From contig NZ_RJKN01000002.1 in the NCBI RefSeq assembly GCF_003751265.1, positions 310,001 to 374,000 of the forward strand: 64,000 bases of DNA, in the 5' to 3' direction. Origin of the DNA: Pseudokineococcus lusitanus. Its GTDB lineage: Bacteria > Actinomycetota > Actinomycetes > Actinomycetales > Quadrisphaeraceae. A program made the translations under genes and the position numbers. The notes beneath the pieces were generated by a model, which worked only from the letters and a program-made list of their open reading frames with translations, made no database searches and was not told the origin of the DNA. This document shows, piece after piece, positions 53,309-61,604 of the stretch. Position 1 is the first letter of the stretch. Each line of letters begins with the position of its first letter.

Positions 53309-54942
53309 CGCTTGTCCGCCGCGAGCCAGCCGCGGAGGAGCTCGGCCACGTCGTCCGGCGAGCGGTCGGCCAGCTCGGCCACCTGCTCTCGGGCCAGCGC
53401 CGCGTCGTCCTTGGGCGCCCGCTCGATGGCCGGCGCGCTGCGGGGGGCCGGGATGGCCGCGGCCGTCTCGGCGGCCTGGGCCTGCGCCACGAGGGCCTCC
53501 ATGGGGCCGAGGTCGAGCGCCTGGGCGGCGCGCCGGTCCCGCTTGCGCCGCTTGAGGCCGGCGAGGACGGCGACCACGAGGAGCAGCAGCACGACGAGGA
53601 GGACGGCGCCGGTGGCGATGAGGGTGTTGCGCGCCTCGGCCTCCTCGGCGGCGGCCGCGGCGGCCGCGGCCTCCCCCGCGGCGTCGGCGCCCGAGGTGTC
53701 GAAGGGCATCTGCGTGACCGACACGACGTCGCCGCGGGCGGCGTCGATGCCGGCGGCCGCCGTGACCGCGGCCTGGAGCTGCTGCATGTCGACCGCCCGG
53801 CTGGCGGCGGTGTCGACGACGACCGAGACGGCCTGGCGCTGCAGGGCGCCGGGGGCGGCGTCGGTGACCGTCGTCGTCTTGTCGACGCCGAAGGTCGAGT
53901 CGCCGCTCTTGTTGGTGTAGCCGCCGGTGGCGCCGTCGGCGCCCGCCTGCGTCTGGGCGTTCGGCACCGCGATGTTGTCCGGGCCGAGGATGCCCGTGCC
54001 GCCGAGCTGGCCGCCGACCGGGGCGCCGCCGGCGCCGGTGTAGACCTCCTCGGCCGTGCTCTGCGAGAGCGCGAGCGGGCCGCCCTCGGGCTGGGTGAAG
54101 CGCTCCTCGGTGCTCTGCACGTCGTCGAAGTCGAGGGTCGCGGTGACGGTGGCGACCGCGTTGCCCTTGCCGACGACCCGGTCGAGGACCTCCTGGAGGT
54201 CGCCGGTGACGCGGGTCTCGTAGTCCGCCGTCTGCTGGTCGCGCATCCCGCCGGCCGCCCCGCCGACGCCCGACGCCGACAGCAGCGTGCCCGCGCTGTC
54301 CACGACCGTGACGTCCTCGGGGGCCATGCCCTCGACGCTGGAGGAGACGAGGTTGACGACCGACTGGACCTGCGCGTCGGTGAGGGTCGAGCCGGGGCGC
54401 GAGGTCACGAGCACCGAGGCGGTCGGGGTGCCCGCGGTGTCCGCGAAGACGTCGTCCTCGGGGATGGCCAGCTGCACGCGGGCCGAGTCGACGCCGGAGA
54501 TGGACCCGATGGTCGTGGCGAGCTCGCCCTCGAGCGCCCGCTGCCACGTCGTCTTCTGCTGGAACTGCGAGGCCGTGACGCCCTGCTCGTCGAGGAGGGC
54601 GTACCCAGTGCCGGCGTCGCCGGGGAGGCCGGCCGCCGACATGTCGAGGCGCAGGCCGTAGACCTGGTCCTGCGGGACGAGGATCGTCGCGCCGCCGTCC
54701 ACCAGCTCGTAGGGGGTGCCCGACGAGTCGAGCTGCTCGGTGATGGCGCTCGCGTCGGTCATCGCGAGGTTGGAGAACAGCGGCGTCATCGTGGGCTCGC
54801 TGGCCCAGCGCCAGAACGCGGTCCCCCCGAGGAGGAGCCCGGCGACGCCGAGCACGGCGATGACCTTCTGCGCGGCGGAGAAGGAGCCGAAGCCCGTCCC
54901 CACCTTCTTGAGCGGTCCGAGGACCCCCGCGGCGGCGTTCAT
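53305..54942 (-). CDS. fliF: MS-ring protein FliF
   Basis: 545 residues from the ATG at 54942. Membrane helix near residues 25-45, the PLFSNLAMTDASAITEQLDS ring motif, ARVQLAIPEDD, and VVNLVSSSVEGMAPEDVTVVD. A second helix near residue 440 precedes a cytoplasmic tail that binds FliG (ELADRSPDDVAELLRGWLA). It is the MS-ring foundation. Confidence 0.97.
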   Translation of the reverse strand: MNAAAGVLGPLKKVGTGFGSFSAAQKVIAVLGVAGLLLGGTAFWRWASEPTMTPLFSNLAMTDASAITEQLDSSGTPYELVDGGATILVPQDQVYGLRLDMSAAGLPGDAGTGYALLDEQGVTASQFQQKTTWQRALEGELATTIGSISGVDSARVQLAIPEDDVFADTAGTPTASVLVTSRPGSTLTDAQVQSVVNLVSSSVEGMAPEDVTVVDSAGTLLSASGVGGAAGGMRDQQTADYETRVTGDLQEVLDRVVGKGNAVATVTATLDFDDVQSTEERFTQPEGGPLALSQSTAEEVYTGAGGAPVGGQLGGTGILGPDNIAVPNAQTQAGADGATGGYTNKSGDSTFGVDKTTTVTDAAPGALQRQAVSVVVDTAASRAVDMQQLQAAVTAAAGIDAARGDVVSVTQMPFDTSGADAAGEAAAAAAAAEEAEARNTLIATGAVLLVVLLLLVVAVLAGLKRRKRDRRAAQALDLGPMEALVAQAQAAETAAAIPAPRSAPAIERAPKDDAALAREQVAELADRSPDDVAELLRGWLAADKR

Positions 54943-55292
54943 CAGGCCTGCAACCTCATGATCTCGGAGAAGGCCTCGACGGCCTTGTTGCGGACGGCGA
55001 CCGTGAGCTCGGTGGCGAGCTTCGCCTGGTTCGCCGCGATGACGTAGTCGTGGACGTCGGTGAGCGTCCCCGTGGCGGCCTGGACGGCGAGGCCGTCGGC
55101 CTTCTTCTCGGCCGCCTCGACGGAGGCGATGCCGCGGGTGAGGGCGGCGCCGAAGGCGGAGGCGACGTCCTCCCCGGAGGCGGGCCCGGCCGGCGCCGCG
55201 GCACCGACGGCGCCGGTCGGCAGCGAGGCGAGGCTCGGCAGCGTGGCGGCGACGGGCCGGGCGCCCACCGCCTCGATCCCCATGACGCTCAT
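54942..55292 (-). CDS. fliE: Rod/MS-ring junction protein FliE
   Basis: 116 residues. The C-terminal half (TDVHDYVIAANQAKLATELT then VRNKAVEAFSEIMRLQ) is canonical FliE. Its stop overlaps the fliF ATG. Confidence 0.95.
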   Translation of the reverse strand: MSVMGIEAVGARPVAATLPSLASLPTGAVGAAAPAGPASGEDVASAFGAALTRGIASVEAAEKKADGLAVQAATGTLTDVHDYVIAANQAKLATELTVAVRNKAVEAFSEIMRLQA

Positions 55293-55699
55293 GCGCCACC
55301 GCCGATGCGGAGCGCCGCCATGTACGTCTCACGGGCGCGGTCGACGACGGCGAGGTTCGCCTGGTAGCCGCGCTGCGCCATGATCATCTGCGACATCTGG
55401 CTGCCGAGGTCGACGTCCGGGTACCGCACGTAGCCGTCGGCGTCCGCGAGCGCGTTGTCCGGCTCGTAGACCATCCGGCCCTCGGCCGACGACGCGAGCG
55501 CCGTGCCGGCGACCCGGACGCCGCCCGTGCCGGAGCCGTAGTCCACGGCCTCCGCGATCACGCGCTTCTCCTGGTAGGCCGCCTCCGACGAGGGCCGGGC
55601 CGTGTTGATGTTGGCGATGTTGTCGCTGATCGCGTCGAGCCACTTGCGGTGCACGGTCGCACCCGTGCCCGCGATGCCGATCGCCGAGAAGATGGTCAT
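55289..55699 (-). CDS. flgC: Proximal rod protein FlgC
   Basis: 136 residues with the rod signature LDAISDNIANINT and the C-terminal VDLGSQMSQMIMAQRGYQAN. ATG overlaps flgB. Confidence 0.96.
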   Translation of the reverse strand: MTIFSAIGIAGTGATVHRKWLDAISDNIANINTARPSSEAAYQEKRVIAEAVDYGSGTGGVRVAGTALASSAEGRMVYEPDNALADADGYVRYPDVDLGSQMSQMIMAQRGYQANLAVVDRARETYMAALRIGGGA

Positions 55700-56049
55700 G
55701 AGGTCCTCATCGCGGTGCGCAGGAGGGACATCCGGTCCGTGACGGCCTGGGTGAGGAGCTGGTACCGCAGCACCGTGTCCGTCCCCGAGATCGACTCGGT
55801 GTCGAGGTTGACGTTGTTGCCGTCCTCGCGCGTCGGCTCGAGCGAGCGCGACGTCGTCGACCCGCTCGAGGCGATGCGGCCGACGTCGCCCGAGCGGACG
55901 GCGTCGCGCAGCGAGTCCTCGAACTGCACGCGACCGGCGAGGAAGCCGGGGGTCGCGATGTTGGCGACGTTGTCCGCCGTCGCGCGCTGGCGGGCCGCGA
56001 GCCCGCTCATCGCGACGCGCAGCGCCACGCTCGTCACGTCTCCGAACAC
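55696..56049 (-). CDS. flgB: Proximal rod protein FlgB
   Basis: 117 residues, with MSGLAARQRATADNVANIAT and NVNLDTESISGTDTVLRYQL. GTG start with a weak AGGA. First gene of the twelve-gene flgB-flgE operon. The ~115-base leader carries two ACGGAC-loop hairpins. Confidence 0.95.
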   Translation of the reverse strand: MFGDVTSVALRVAMSGLAARQRATADNVANIATPGFLAGRVQFEDSLRDAVRSGDVGRIASSGSTTSRSLEPTREDGNNVNLDTESISGTDTVLRYQLLTQAVTDRMSLLRTAMRTS

Positions 56050-56116
56050 GTCGGGAGTCCTGTCGTCCGGTGCCCGCGCCGGCCCCGGCTGCTGCAGGGT
56101 CTGGCGGGCGGTGCAA

Positions 56117-56153
56117 GGCCGGTCCGTGGCCGTGGGGCGAGCTGTCCGTGCTC
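56117..56153 (-). promoter_or_regulatory. Two ACGGAC-loop hairpins in the flgB leader
   Basis: Minus strand GAGC-ACGGACA-GCTC (56139-56153) and GGCC-ACGGACC-GGCC (56117-56131) lie in tandem a few bases after the predicted 5' end. Stems are short (4 bp), but both present ANGGA. Confidence 0.5.
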
Positions 56154-56162
56154 AGGGGTTGC

Positions 56163-56189
56163 TTCGGCCGGTCGGGTGGATTCCTTGAG
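56163..56189 (-). promoter_or_regulatory. Sigma-28 promoter of flgB operon
   Basis: Minus strand CTCAAG (56184-56189), 15 bases, GCCGAA (56163-56168); CCG-N2-CGG element at 56197-56209. Confidence 0.7.
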
Positions 56190-56559
56190 CGCTCCGCCGG
56201 ACGGGTGTGCCCCTGCCGCCGCGCGGGTGACGGGGCGGCGTGTCGTGCGGCGTGTCGTCCTTCTGGTTCCGCGGATGACGTCGCCCGCCGCTCCGGTCAC
56301 CCGGCTCGGTCGGGTCCGCGGACGGACCGGGACGCGCTCTGGCACTGCCTCGGCGCGTCGGGGTGCTCCGCGCTCGGGTCGGGGCGCCGGCCTGACGTGC
56401 CGGACGCGCGTCCCGGGCCGACCGCTCACGACGTCACGTCCCCGTCCCGGCGCGGCCGCGGCTTCACGCCCCGGTGCGCGACGACGTCGTCGGTACCGAC
56501 CCGTGGGCGGAGCGGGAGGTGGGGCGTCCGTGCGGGCGCTCGTCGGTGGTGGAGGGTCG

Positions 56560-56593
56560 GCACGAGATCCGCCGTGCACGGCGGATCTCGTGC
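56560..56593. repeat. 34-bp perfect palindrome
   Basis: Two 17-base arms with no spacer, centred on GTGCAC with GAGATCCGCC flanks. It lies in the 648-base non-coding gap between flgB and the fliD-operon 3' end, downstream of the terminator below. A dispersed element, a second terminator or a protein site are all possible. The rest of the gap (56210-56559) shows no credible gene. Confidence 0.7.
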
Positions 56594-56617
56594 AGACCTC
56601 CGCCGCTCGCCCCCGGG

Positions 56618-56681
56618 ACGACGAGAGCCTCTGCACGGGCAGCGGGACACATCCCGTCGGCCGTGCAGAGGCTCTCGTCGT
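56618..56681 (-). terminator. Terminator of the fliD-fliS operon
   Basis: 21-bp perfect arms (56618-56638 and 56661-56681) around a loop with its own GGGA/TCCC pairing, 17 bases after the stop of the chaperone-like gene. Confidence 0.85.
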
Positions 56682-56697
56682 GCGGGGTGGGAGTGGG

Positions 56698-57171
56698 TCA
56701 GAGGGCGAGGTCGAGGTAGACGGCGCCCTGGGGGGCGCGCTGCTGGGCGCGGGCGTCGGCGAGGGCGCCGGCGGCGCGGGCCTGGCGACGGTTGAGGACC
56801 ATCGCGCGGGCGAGGGCCTCGGCGACCTGGGCCTGACGGTCGGCCAGGGCGCGGGCGCGGTCGGCCAGCGGGAGGGGCAGCGGGCCCAGGCCCGCCGGGG
56901 GCGCCCACGGCTGACGGAGCGTCGCCGGGGGGAGGTCCGCCTGGCGGTGCAGGCGGCCGAGGAGGTCCTCGGCCGCCGAGACCTCGAGCTCGAGCTCGGC
57001 GAGGGCCTGCTCCCACGCGGCGGTGAAGGAGCCGGCGCCGGCGGGCGGGCCCGTCGTCGGGCGCGGCGACGGCGCCAGGTCGGCGGCCAGCGGGGCGCGC
57101 GGGCCCGGGACGAAGGTCCCGGCGGTGGCGACCGTCGCAGCGGGCGCGACGGGCGTGCGCTGACGGCTCAC
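56698..57171 (-). CDS. Putative FliT/FlgN-like flagellar chaperone
   Basis: 157 residues from a GTG 4 bases after the fliS stop. A Pro/Ala-rich N-terminus (about 50 residues) is followed by two long amphipathic helices (FTAAWEQALAELELEVSAAE; ARALADRQAQVAEALARAMV). This shape and its place after fliS fit a FliT- or FlgN-type export chaperone. There is no diagnostic motif, so the call is by context. Confidence 0.6.
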   Translation of the reverse strand: MSRQRTPVAPAATVATAGTFVPGPRAPLAADLAPSPRPTTGPPAGAGSFTAAWEQALAELELEVSAAEDLLGRLHRQADLPPATLRQPWAPPAGLGPLPLPLADRARALADRQAQVAEALARAMVLNRRQARAAGALADARAQQRAPQGAVYLDLAL

Positions 57172-57175
57172 GGCG

Positions 57176-57703
57176 TCAGGCGCTGACGAAGAGGGCGCCG
57201 GAGCGCTGGGTCGGGATGCCCACGGCGGGGACCGCGCCGGTGGCGGCGAGGCCCGCGGCGGCGGACCGGGCGGCGGCGCCCTGGGCGAGCGACGCCGTCG
57301 CGCCCGGGACGGCGGCGGGGGCACCGGCCGTGCGGGCCGCCTCGTGCCACGCGTCGCGCAGCGGCTCGACGAGCCCCCGGCAGGAGGCGGTGCGAGCGGC
57401 GTCCCCGGTGATGTTGGCCTCGACGAGCTCGGAGGACAGGAAGGCGTAGAGGCCGAGCAGGCCGGGGGCGCCGGCCCACGTGCCGCCGGAGGCCTCGAGG
57501 GAGCGCTGCAGCTCGGAGACGACGTCCTGCGCGTGGATCAGCTGCGCGTTGGCCGTGGACCGGTCCCCCGCCGCCTGGGCCCGCTCGGCGCGGGACAGGT
57601 CGAGCACGAGGCGGTCGTAGAGCATCGTCAGCAGCTTGGCCGGCGAGGCCGTGGCCACGGCGTCGGCCAGGAAGCGGGCGCGGGCGGCGGCGGCGTTCTG
57701 CAC
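57176..57703 (-). CDS. fliS: Flagellin export chaperone FliS
   Basis: 175 residues. Residues 1-105 match FliS (SPAKLLTMLYDRLVLDLSRA, LIHAQDVVSELQRSL, LYAFLSSELVEANITGD). A low-complexity ~60-residue tail is unusual. It binds unpolymerised flagellin; 112 bases after fliD. Confidence 0.95.
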   Translation of the reverse strand: MQNAAAARARFLADAVATASPAKLLTMLYDRLVLDLSRAERAQAAGDRSTANAQLIHAQDVVSELQRSLEASGGTWAGAPGLLGLYAFLSSELVEANITGDAARTASCRGLVEPLRDAWHEAARTAGAPAAVPGATASLAQGAAARSAAAGLAATGAVPAVGIPTQRSGALFVSA

Positions 57704-57815
57704 GGGGTGGTCCCTCTCGTCGGGGCCCCGGGGACGGGGCGGTGGTGCTCGGGCGGCGCCCGCCTGCTGCTCGGGGCGCCGTGCGGGGTCGGTCGGGCGG
57801 GCTCGGGCGGGAGGG

Positions 57816-59189
57816 TCAGCCCCAGCTCGGCAGGCCGGAGATCTGGCTCGCGAGGTAGCTGGACTGGGCCTTCATGCCGGACAGGGCCGTCTCGAGGGCG
57901 CTGAACTGGCGCTCGAGCGTCTCCCGGCGCAGCGAGAGGCGCGTGTCCCAGCGGCCGATCTGGTCGGTGAGGTCGCTGACGGTGCTGCGGCGCCCGGTGA
58001 TGGACGTCGTGATGGTGCCCTTCGTCGGGTCGCTGGCCTCCTTGGCCACGTCCTGCAGCCGGGTCGCCAGGCCCGAGACGAGGGCCTGCGCCTTGACCGG
58101 GTCGGCCGCCATGAGCTTGTCGAAGCGGGCCTGGTCGAAGGTCAGCGTGCCGTCGCGGGAGAGCTCGATGCCGGCCTCGGCCGGCGAGACGCCGCTCGAC
58201 GAGACGGCGGACAGCAGCTTCTGGATGGTGCCGCGGACGACGCCGTCGCCCGCGAGCGGCCCGGAGGAGCCGGCCGTGCCGGCGGTCGTGCCCGGCGTCG
58301 AGGCGCTCTGGCTCCGCAGCTCCTGGAGCGAGACGTTGACGGCGTCGACGAGGTTCTTCGCCGCCGTCGAGGCGGCGGCGCCGTCGCGGGCCACGCCCAC
58401 CGTGACGGTCTGGCCGAGGGCCGCGTCGGTGGGACGGATCGACGCGCCGGGCAGGAGGTCGTCGAAGGACCCCGTGGACGAGGTGAGCAGGAAGCCGTTG
58501 CCGAGGTCGATCTCGGCGTCCTGGCCCTCCCGCAGGAGCACCTCCTCGCCGAGCGCGTCCTCCATCCCGGAGATCTCGAACGCGCCGGCGCCGCCGGGCG
58601 TCGTGCTCGACACCTGGAGGCGGTACTCGCCGGGCGCGGTCTGCAGGACGGTCGCGCGCATGCCGAGCGACGCGTCGCCGTTGATGGCGGCGGCGACGTC
58701 CCGCACCGTCCCGGAGCCGCCGACCATGAGGCGGACGGCGTCGGTGCCGGCGTTGGGGAACTCGATGGAGACCTCGTAGGGCGGGCCCGCGACGACGGTC
58801 TCGTCGGCGGCGGCCGCGCGGCCGGCGACGACGGCGTGGGTCGTGGCGACCTGGTTGACCGTGAAGGTGACCGACCCGGGCCGGGCGTCGGCCGAGCTGA
58901 CGGCGGTCGCGGTGACGGCCGGAGAGCTCGAGGTCGTCGTCGTGGCCGACCAGGCGGCGCCCGCCACGGTCGAGCCGGCGAAGGTCGTCGGCAGGATCTT
59001 GGCGGCGGCCGAGGTGATGGACGTCAGCCGCGTGTTGATCGACTGGAGCGCGGTCACCTGCTTCTCCGCAGCGCTGACCCGGCTCTTGAGCTGGGTCTGC
59101 GACGCCGACTCGACCGACATCAGCTGGGAGATGATCGTCGTCGTGTCCAGGCCGCTGGACAGGCCGCCGATCGAGAGTCCTCCGGCCAT
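57816..59189 (-). CDS. fliD: Filament cap protein FliD
   Basis: 457 residues. N-terminal LSIGGLSSGLDTTTIISQLM with a coiled coil, and C-terminal DQIGRWDTRLSLRRETLERQ, QFSALETALSGMKAQSSYL. It caps the filament and folds flagellin into place. Leads fliD-fliS-chaperone, behind a sigma-28-type promoter. Confidence 0.96.
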   Translation of the reverse strand: MAGGLSIGGLSSGLDTTTIISQLMSVESASQTQLKSRVSAAEKQVTALQSINTRLTSITSAAAKILPTTFAGSTVAGAAWSATTTTSSSPAVTATAVSSADARPGSVTFTVNQVATTHAVVAGRAAAADETVVAGPPYEVSIEFPNAGTDAVRLMVGGSGTVRDVAAAINGDASLGMRATVLQTAPGEYRLQVSSTTPGGAGAFEISGMEDALGEEVLLREGQDAEIDLGNGFLLTSSTGSFDDLLPGASIRPTDAALGQTVTVGVARDGAAASTAAKNLVDAVNVSLQELRSQSASTPGTTAGTAGSSGPLAGDGVVRGTIQKLLSAVSSSGVSPAEAGIELSRDGTLTFDQARFDKLMAADPVKAQALVSGLATRLQDVAKEASDPTKGTITTSITGRRSTVSDLTDQIGRWDTRLSLRRETLERQFSALETALSGMKAQSSYLASQISGLPSWG

Positions 59190-59260
59190 GACGGCCTCCT
59201 CGGGTCTTCGGTACGTCGTTCGTGGTGGTGGGGTGGCCCGGCGGGCCGCTCCCCGTGTGC

Positions 59261-59286
59261 ATCGGCGCGAGGGCGGGGGACCTGAG
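59261..59286 (-). promoter_or_regulatory. Sigma-28 promoter of fliD operon
   Basis: Minus strand CTCAGG (59281-59286), 14 bases, GCCGAT (59261-59266); a related CCG-N2-CGG element at 59309-59321. The leader lacks an obvious ACGGAC hairpin. Confidence 0.65.
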
Positions 59287-59351
59287 CGCGGGCCGCGCCG
59301 GAGGTCGCCCGTCCGGGTCAGCCGCGGCGTGCCGTGCGGCGCGCCGGCCCG

Positions 59352-59399
59352 GCACGCCGACGGCGGGCCGAGGTCTCCCCCGACCCGCCGTCGGCGTGC
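59352..59399 (-). terminator. Terminator of flagellin gene 1
   Basis: A 16-bp perfect stem (59352-59367 with 59384-59399) and a 16-base loop, 45 bases after the flagellin stop. Confidence 0.8.
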
Positions 59400-59443
59400 G
59401 GTGGTGCTGGTGCTGCGTGGCGCCTGCCCCGGAGGGCCCGACG

Positions 59444-60301
59444 TCAGCGCAGGAGCTGCAGGACGCCCTGGCCCATCTGGTTGGCCTGCGCCAGCATCGC
59501 CGTGCCGGCCTGGGACAGGATCTGCGACTTCGTGAACGAGACCATCTCCGCGGCCATGTCGGTGTCACGGATGCGGCTCTCCGACGCGGTGAGGTTCTCC
59601 ACCGAGACGTTGAGGTTCTTGATGGTCATCTCGAGGCGGTTCTGCTTCGCACCGAGGTCGGCGCGCGCCGTCGAGACCGTCTGGATCGCCGTGTCGATCG
59701 TGGCGAGCGTGCCGGCGGCACCGACGGCGAGCGGGACGTCCGGGTCGCCGGCAGCCGCACCGGCCGTGGCGACACCGAGGCCGATGGCGCCCATGCCCGT
59801 GCCGGGCGTGCCGGTGCTGATGGCGACGGTGATCTGCTCGCCGCCGTTGGCGCCGACCTGGAAGTTGCCCGTGTAGGAGCCGTCGAGCAGCTTCTTGCCG
59901 TTGAACTGGGTGGTGTCGGCGATCCGGGTGAGCTCCTCCGAGAGCTGGTTGAACTCGGTCTGGATGTTGGCCGTGGCCTCGGTGCTGAGGCCACCGGTGT
60001 TGGCCGCCTGGACCGAGAGGTCGCGCATGCGCTGGAGGATGGAGGTGCTGGTCGAGAGCGAGCCCTCGGCCGTCTGGACGACGGAGATGCCGTCCTGGGC
60101 GTTGCGGACGGCGACCTTGAGGCCGCCGACCTGGGACCGCAGGCCCTCGGAGATGGCGAGGCCGGCCGCGTCGTCCGCCGCACGGTTGATGCGCAGACCC
60201 GAGGACAGCTTCTCGAGGGAGCTGCTCACCGAGCCCTGCGTGACCGAGAGGTTCCGGTACGCGTTGAACGCGGCGACGTTGTTGTTGATCTGGAAACCCA
60301 T
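59444..60301 (-). CDS. fliC: Flagellin 1
   Basis: 285 residues. D0/D1 ends are canonical: [40 protein letters not shown] and C-terminal [20 protein letters not shown]. The surface-exposed part is only ~60 residues (about 150-215), so no D2/D3 domains. Own promoter, leader hairpin and terminator. The 5' ~240 bases and the 3' flank are nearly identical to flagellin 2, which suggests recent duplication or conversion. Confidence 0.96.
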   Translation of the reverse strand: MGFQINNNVAAFNAYRNLSVTQGSVSSSLEKLSSGLRINRAADDAAGLAISEGLRSQVGGLKVAVRNAQDGISVVQTAEGSLSTSTSILQRMRDLSVQAANTGGLSTEATANIQTEFNQLSEELTRIADTTQFNGKKLLDGSYTGNFQVGANGGEQITVAISTGTPGTGMGAIGLGVATAGAAAGDPDVPLAVGAAGTLATIDTAIQTVSTARADLGAKQNRLEMTIKNLNVSVENLTASESRIRDTDMAAEMVSFTKSQILSQAGTAMLAQANQMGQGVLQLLR

Positions 60302-60338
60302 GACGAGCTCTCTTCCGTGAGGGTGGTGGCCGGTGGAC

Positions 60339-60360
60339 GAGCCCCCGTCCGTGGGTGCTC
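60339..60360 (-). promoter_or_regulatory. 5'-terminal ACGGAC hairpin, flagellin 1 leader
   Basis: On the minus strand a 4-bp then 3-bp stem (one A/G mismatch) presents the hexaloop ACGGAC, starting about 2 bases from the predicted transcript start. A second ACGGA overlaps the ribosome-binding site (60313-60318). The layout resembles the two-site CsrA target of the Bacillus hag leader. Confidence 0.65.
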
Positions 60361-60369
60361 GAGGAGGTC

Positions 60370-60395
60370 ATCGGCGCCGGGCACGGCACCTTGAG
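60370..60395 (-). promoter_or_regulatory. Sigma-28 promoter of flagellin 1
   Basis: Minus strand CTCAAG (60390-60395), 14 bases, GCCGAT (60370-60375); CCG-N2-CGG element at 60418-60430. Confidence 0.8.
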
Positions 60396-60434
60396 CGCGG
60401 CGCGCGCGACGGCTGCGCCGAACGGGTGGGACGG

Positions 60435-60470
60435 CAGCGGGCCGGCTCCCCGGAGGGAGCCGGCCCGCTG
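60435..60470 (-). terminator. Terminator of flagellin gene 2
   Basis: A 16-bp perfect stem (60435-60450 with 60455-60470) and a 4-base loop, 40 bases after the stop. Confidence 0.85.
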
Positions 60471-60509
60471 GTACCGGTCTGCGTGACGCCTGCCCCGGAG
60501 GGCCCGACG

Positions 60510-61352
60510 TCAGCGCAGGAGCTGCAGGACGCCCTGGCCCATCTGGTTGGCCTGCGCGAGCATCGCCGTGCCGGCCTGGGACAGGATCTGCGACTTCGTG
60601 AACGAGACCATCTCCGCCGCCATGTCGGTGTCACGGATGCGCGACTCGGAGGCCGTGAGGTTCTCCACCGAGACGTTGAGGTTCTTGATGGTCATCTCGA
60701 GGCGGTTCTGCTTCGCACCGAGGTCGGCGCGCGCCGTCGAGACCGTCTGGATCGCCGCGTCGATGGCGGTGAGGCCCGCCTCGGCGCCACCGGTCGCGGT
60801 GACGTCGACGGTGTCGACGCCCAGGCCCGCCGCGTCGACCGCGACGGAGGAGCCGGCCGCACCGGCCGTGATGGCGACGCTGATCTGCTCGCCGCCGTTG
60901 GCACCCACCTGGAAGGCGCCCGTGTAGTTGCCGTCGAGCAGCTTCTTGCCGTTGAACTGCGTCGTCTCGGCGATCCGGGTGAGCTCCTCGCGGAGCTGGA
61001 CGACCTCCTTCTGGATGTTGCCCGTGGCCTCGTCGCTCAGGCCACCGGTGTTGGCGGCCTGGACGGTGAGGTCACGCATGCGCTGGAGGATGGAGGTGCT
61101 GGTCGAGAGCGCGCCCTCGGCCGTCTGGACGACGGAGATGCCGTCCTGGGCGTTGCGGACGGCGACCTTGAGGCCGCCGACCTGGGACCGCAGGCCCTCG
61201 GAGATGGCGAGGCCGGCCGCGTCGTCCGCCGCACGGTTGATGCGCAGACCCGAGGACAGCTTCTCGAGGGAGCTGCTCACCGAGCCCTGCGTGACCGAGA
61301 GGTTCCGGTACGCGTTGAACGCGGCGACGTTGTTGTTGATCTGGAAACCCAT
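60510..61352 (-). CDS. fliC: Flagellin 2
   Basis: 280 residues, the shortest of the four. The ends equal flagellin 1 almost exactly. The variable middle (about 150-210) reads AAGSSVAVDAAGLGVDTVDV and is unlike the others. A REELTRIAETTQFNGK segment replaces the usual SEELTRIADTTQFNGK. Confidence 0.96.
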   Translation of the reverse strand: MGFQINNNVAAFNAYRNLSVTQGSVSSSLEKLSSGLRINRAADDAAGLAISEGLRSQVGGLKVAVRNAQDGISVVQTAEGALSTSTSILQRMRDLTVQAANTGGLSDEATGNIQKEVVQLREELTRIAETTQFNGKKLLDGNYTGAFQVGANGGEQISVAITAGAAGSSVAVDAAGLGVDTVDVTATGGAEAGLTAIDAAIQTVSTARADLGAKQNRLEMTIKNLNVSVENLTASESRIRDTDMAAEMVSFTKSQILSQAGTAMLAQANQMGQGVLQLLR

Positions 61353-61386
61353 GACTGACTCTCTTCCGTGAGGGTGCGAGCTGGAC

Positions 61387-61408
61387 GAGCCCCCGTCCGT
61401 GGGTGCTC
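61387..61408 (-). promoter_or_regulatory. 5'-terminal ACGGAC hairpin, flagellin 2 leader
   Basis: Identical in sequence to the flagellin 1 hairpin. The ribosome-binding site also contains ACGGAAG. Confidence 0.65.
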
Positions 61409-61417
61409 GAGGACAAC

Positions 61418-61443
61418 ATCGGCGCGACGCGGCGGCGCTTGAG
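61418..61443 (-). promoter_or_regulatory. Sigma-28 promoter of flagellin 2
   Basis: Minus strand CTCAAG (61438-61443), 14 bases, GCCGAT (61418-61423); CCG-N2-CGG element at 61466-61478. Confidence 0.8.
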
Positions 61444-61533
61444 CGCCGCCGCCCGCCGCACGGGGCCGACCGGGTGACGGACGGCGTGTCGTGGGCGGAC
61501 GGCGGTCCCGCGCGGGGTGAGCCGGACGCACGA

Positions 61534-61570
61534 CGACGGCGGGCCGGGGGTGTCCCCCGACCCGCCGTCG
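61534..61570 (-). terminator. Terminator of flagellin gene 3
   Basis: A 10-bp outer stem (61534-61543 with 61561-61570) plus an inner CGGGGG/CCCCCG stem, 35 bases after the stop. Confidence 0.8.
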
Positions 61571-61604
61571 CGGTCGTGCGGTGCCGCCCGCGGGCGGCGC
61601 GGCG

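Noticed and set aside
56034-56636. 200-codon minus-strand open frame in the gap before the fliD operon
   Set aside because: Low-complexity Arg/Pro residues, crosses the flgB promoter and the large palindrome, no ribosome-binding site.
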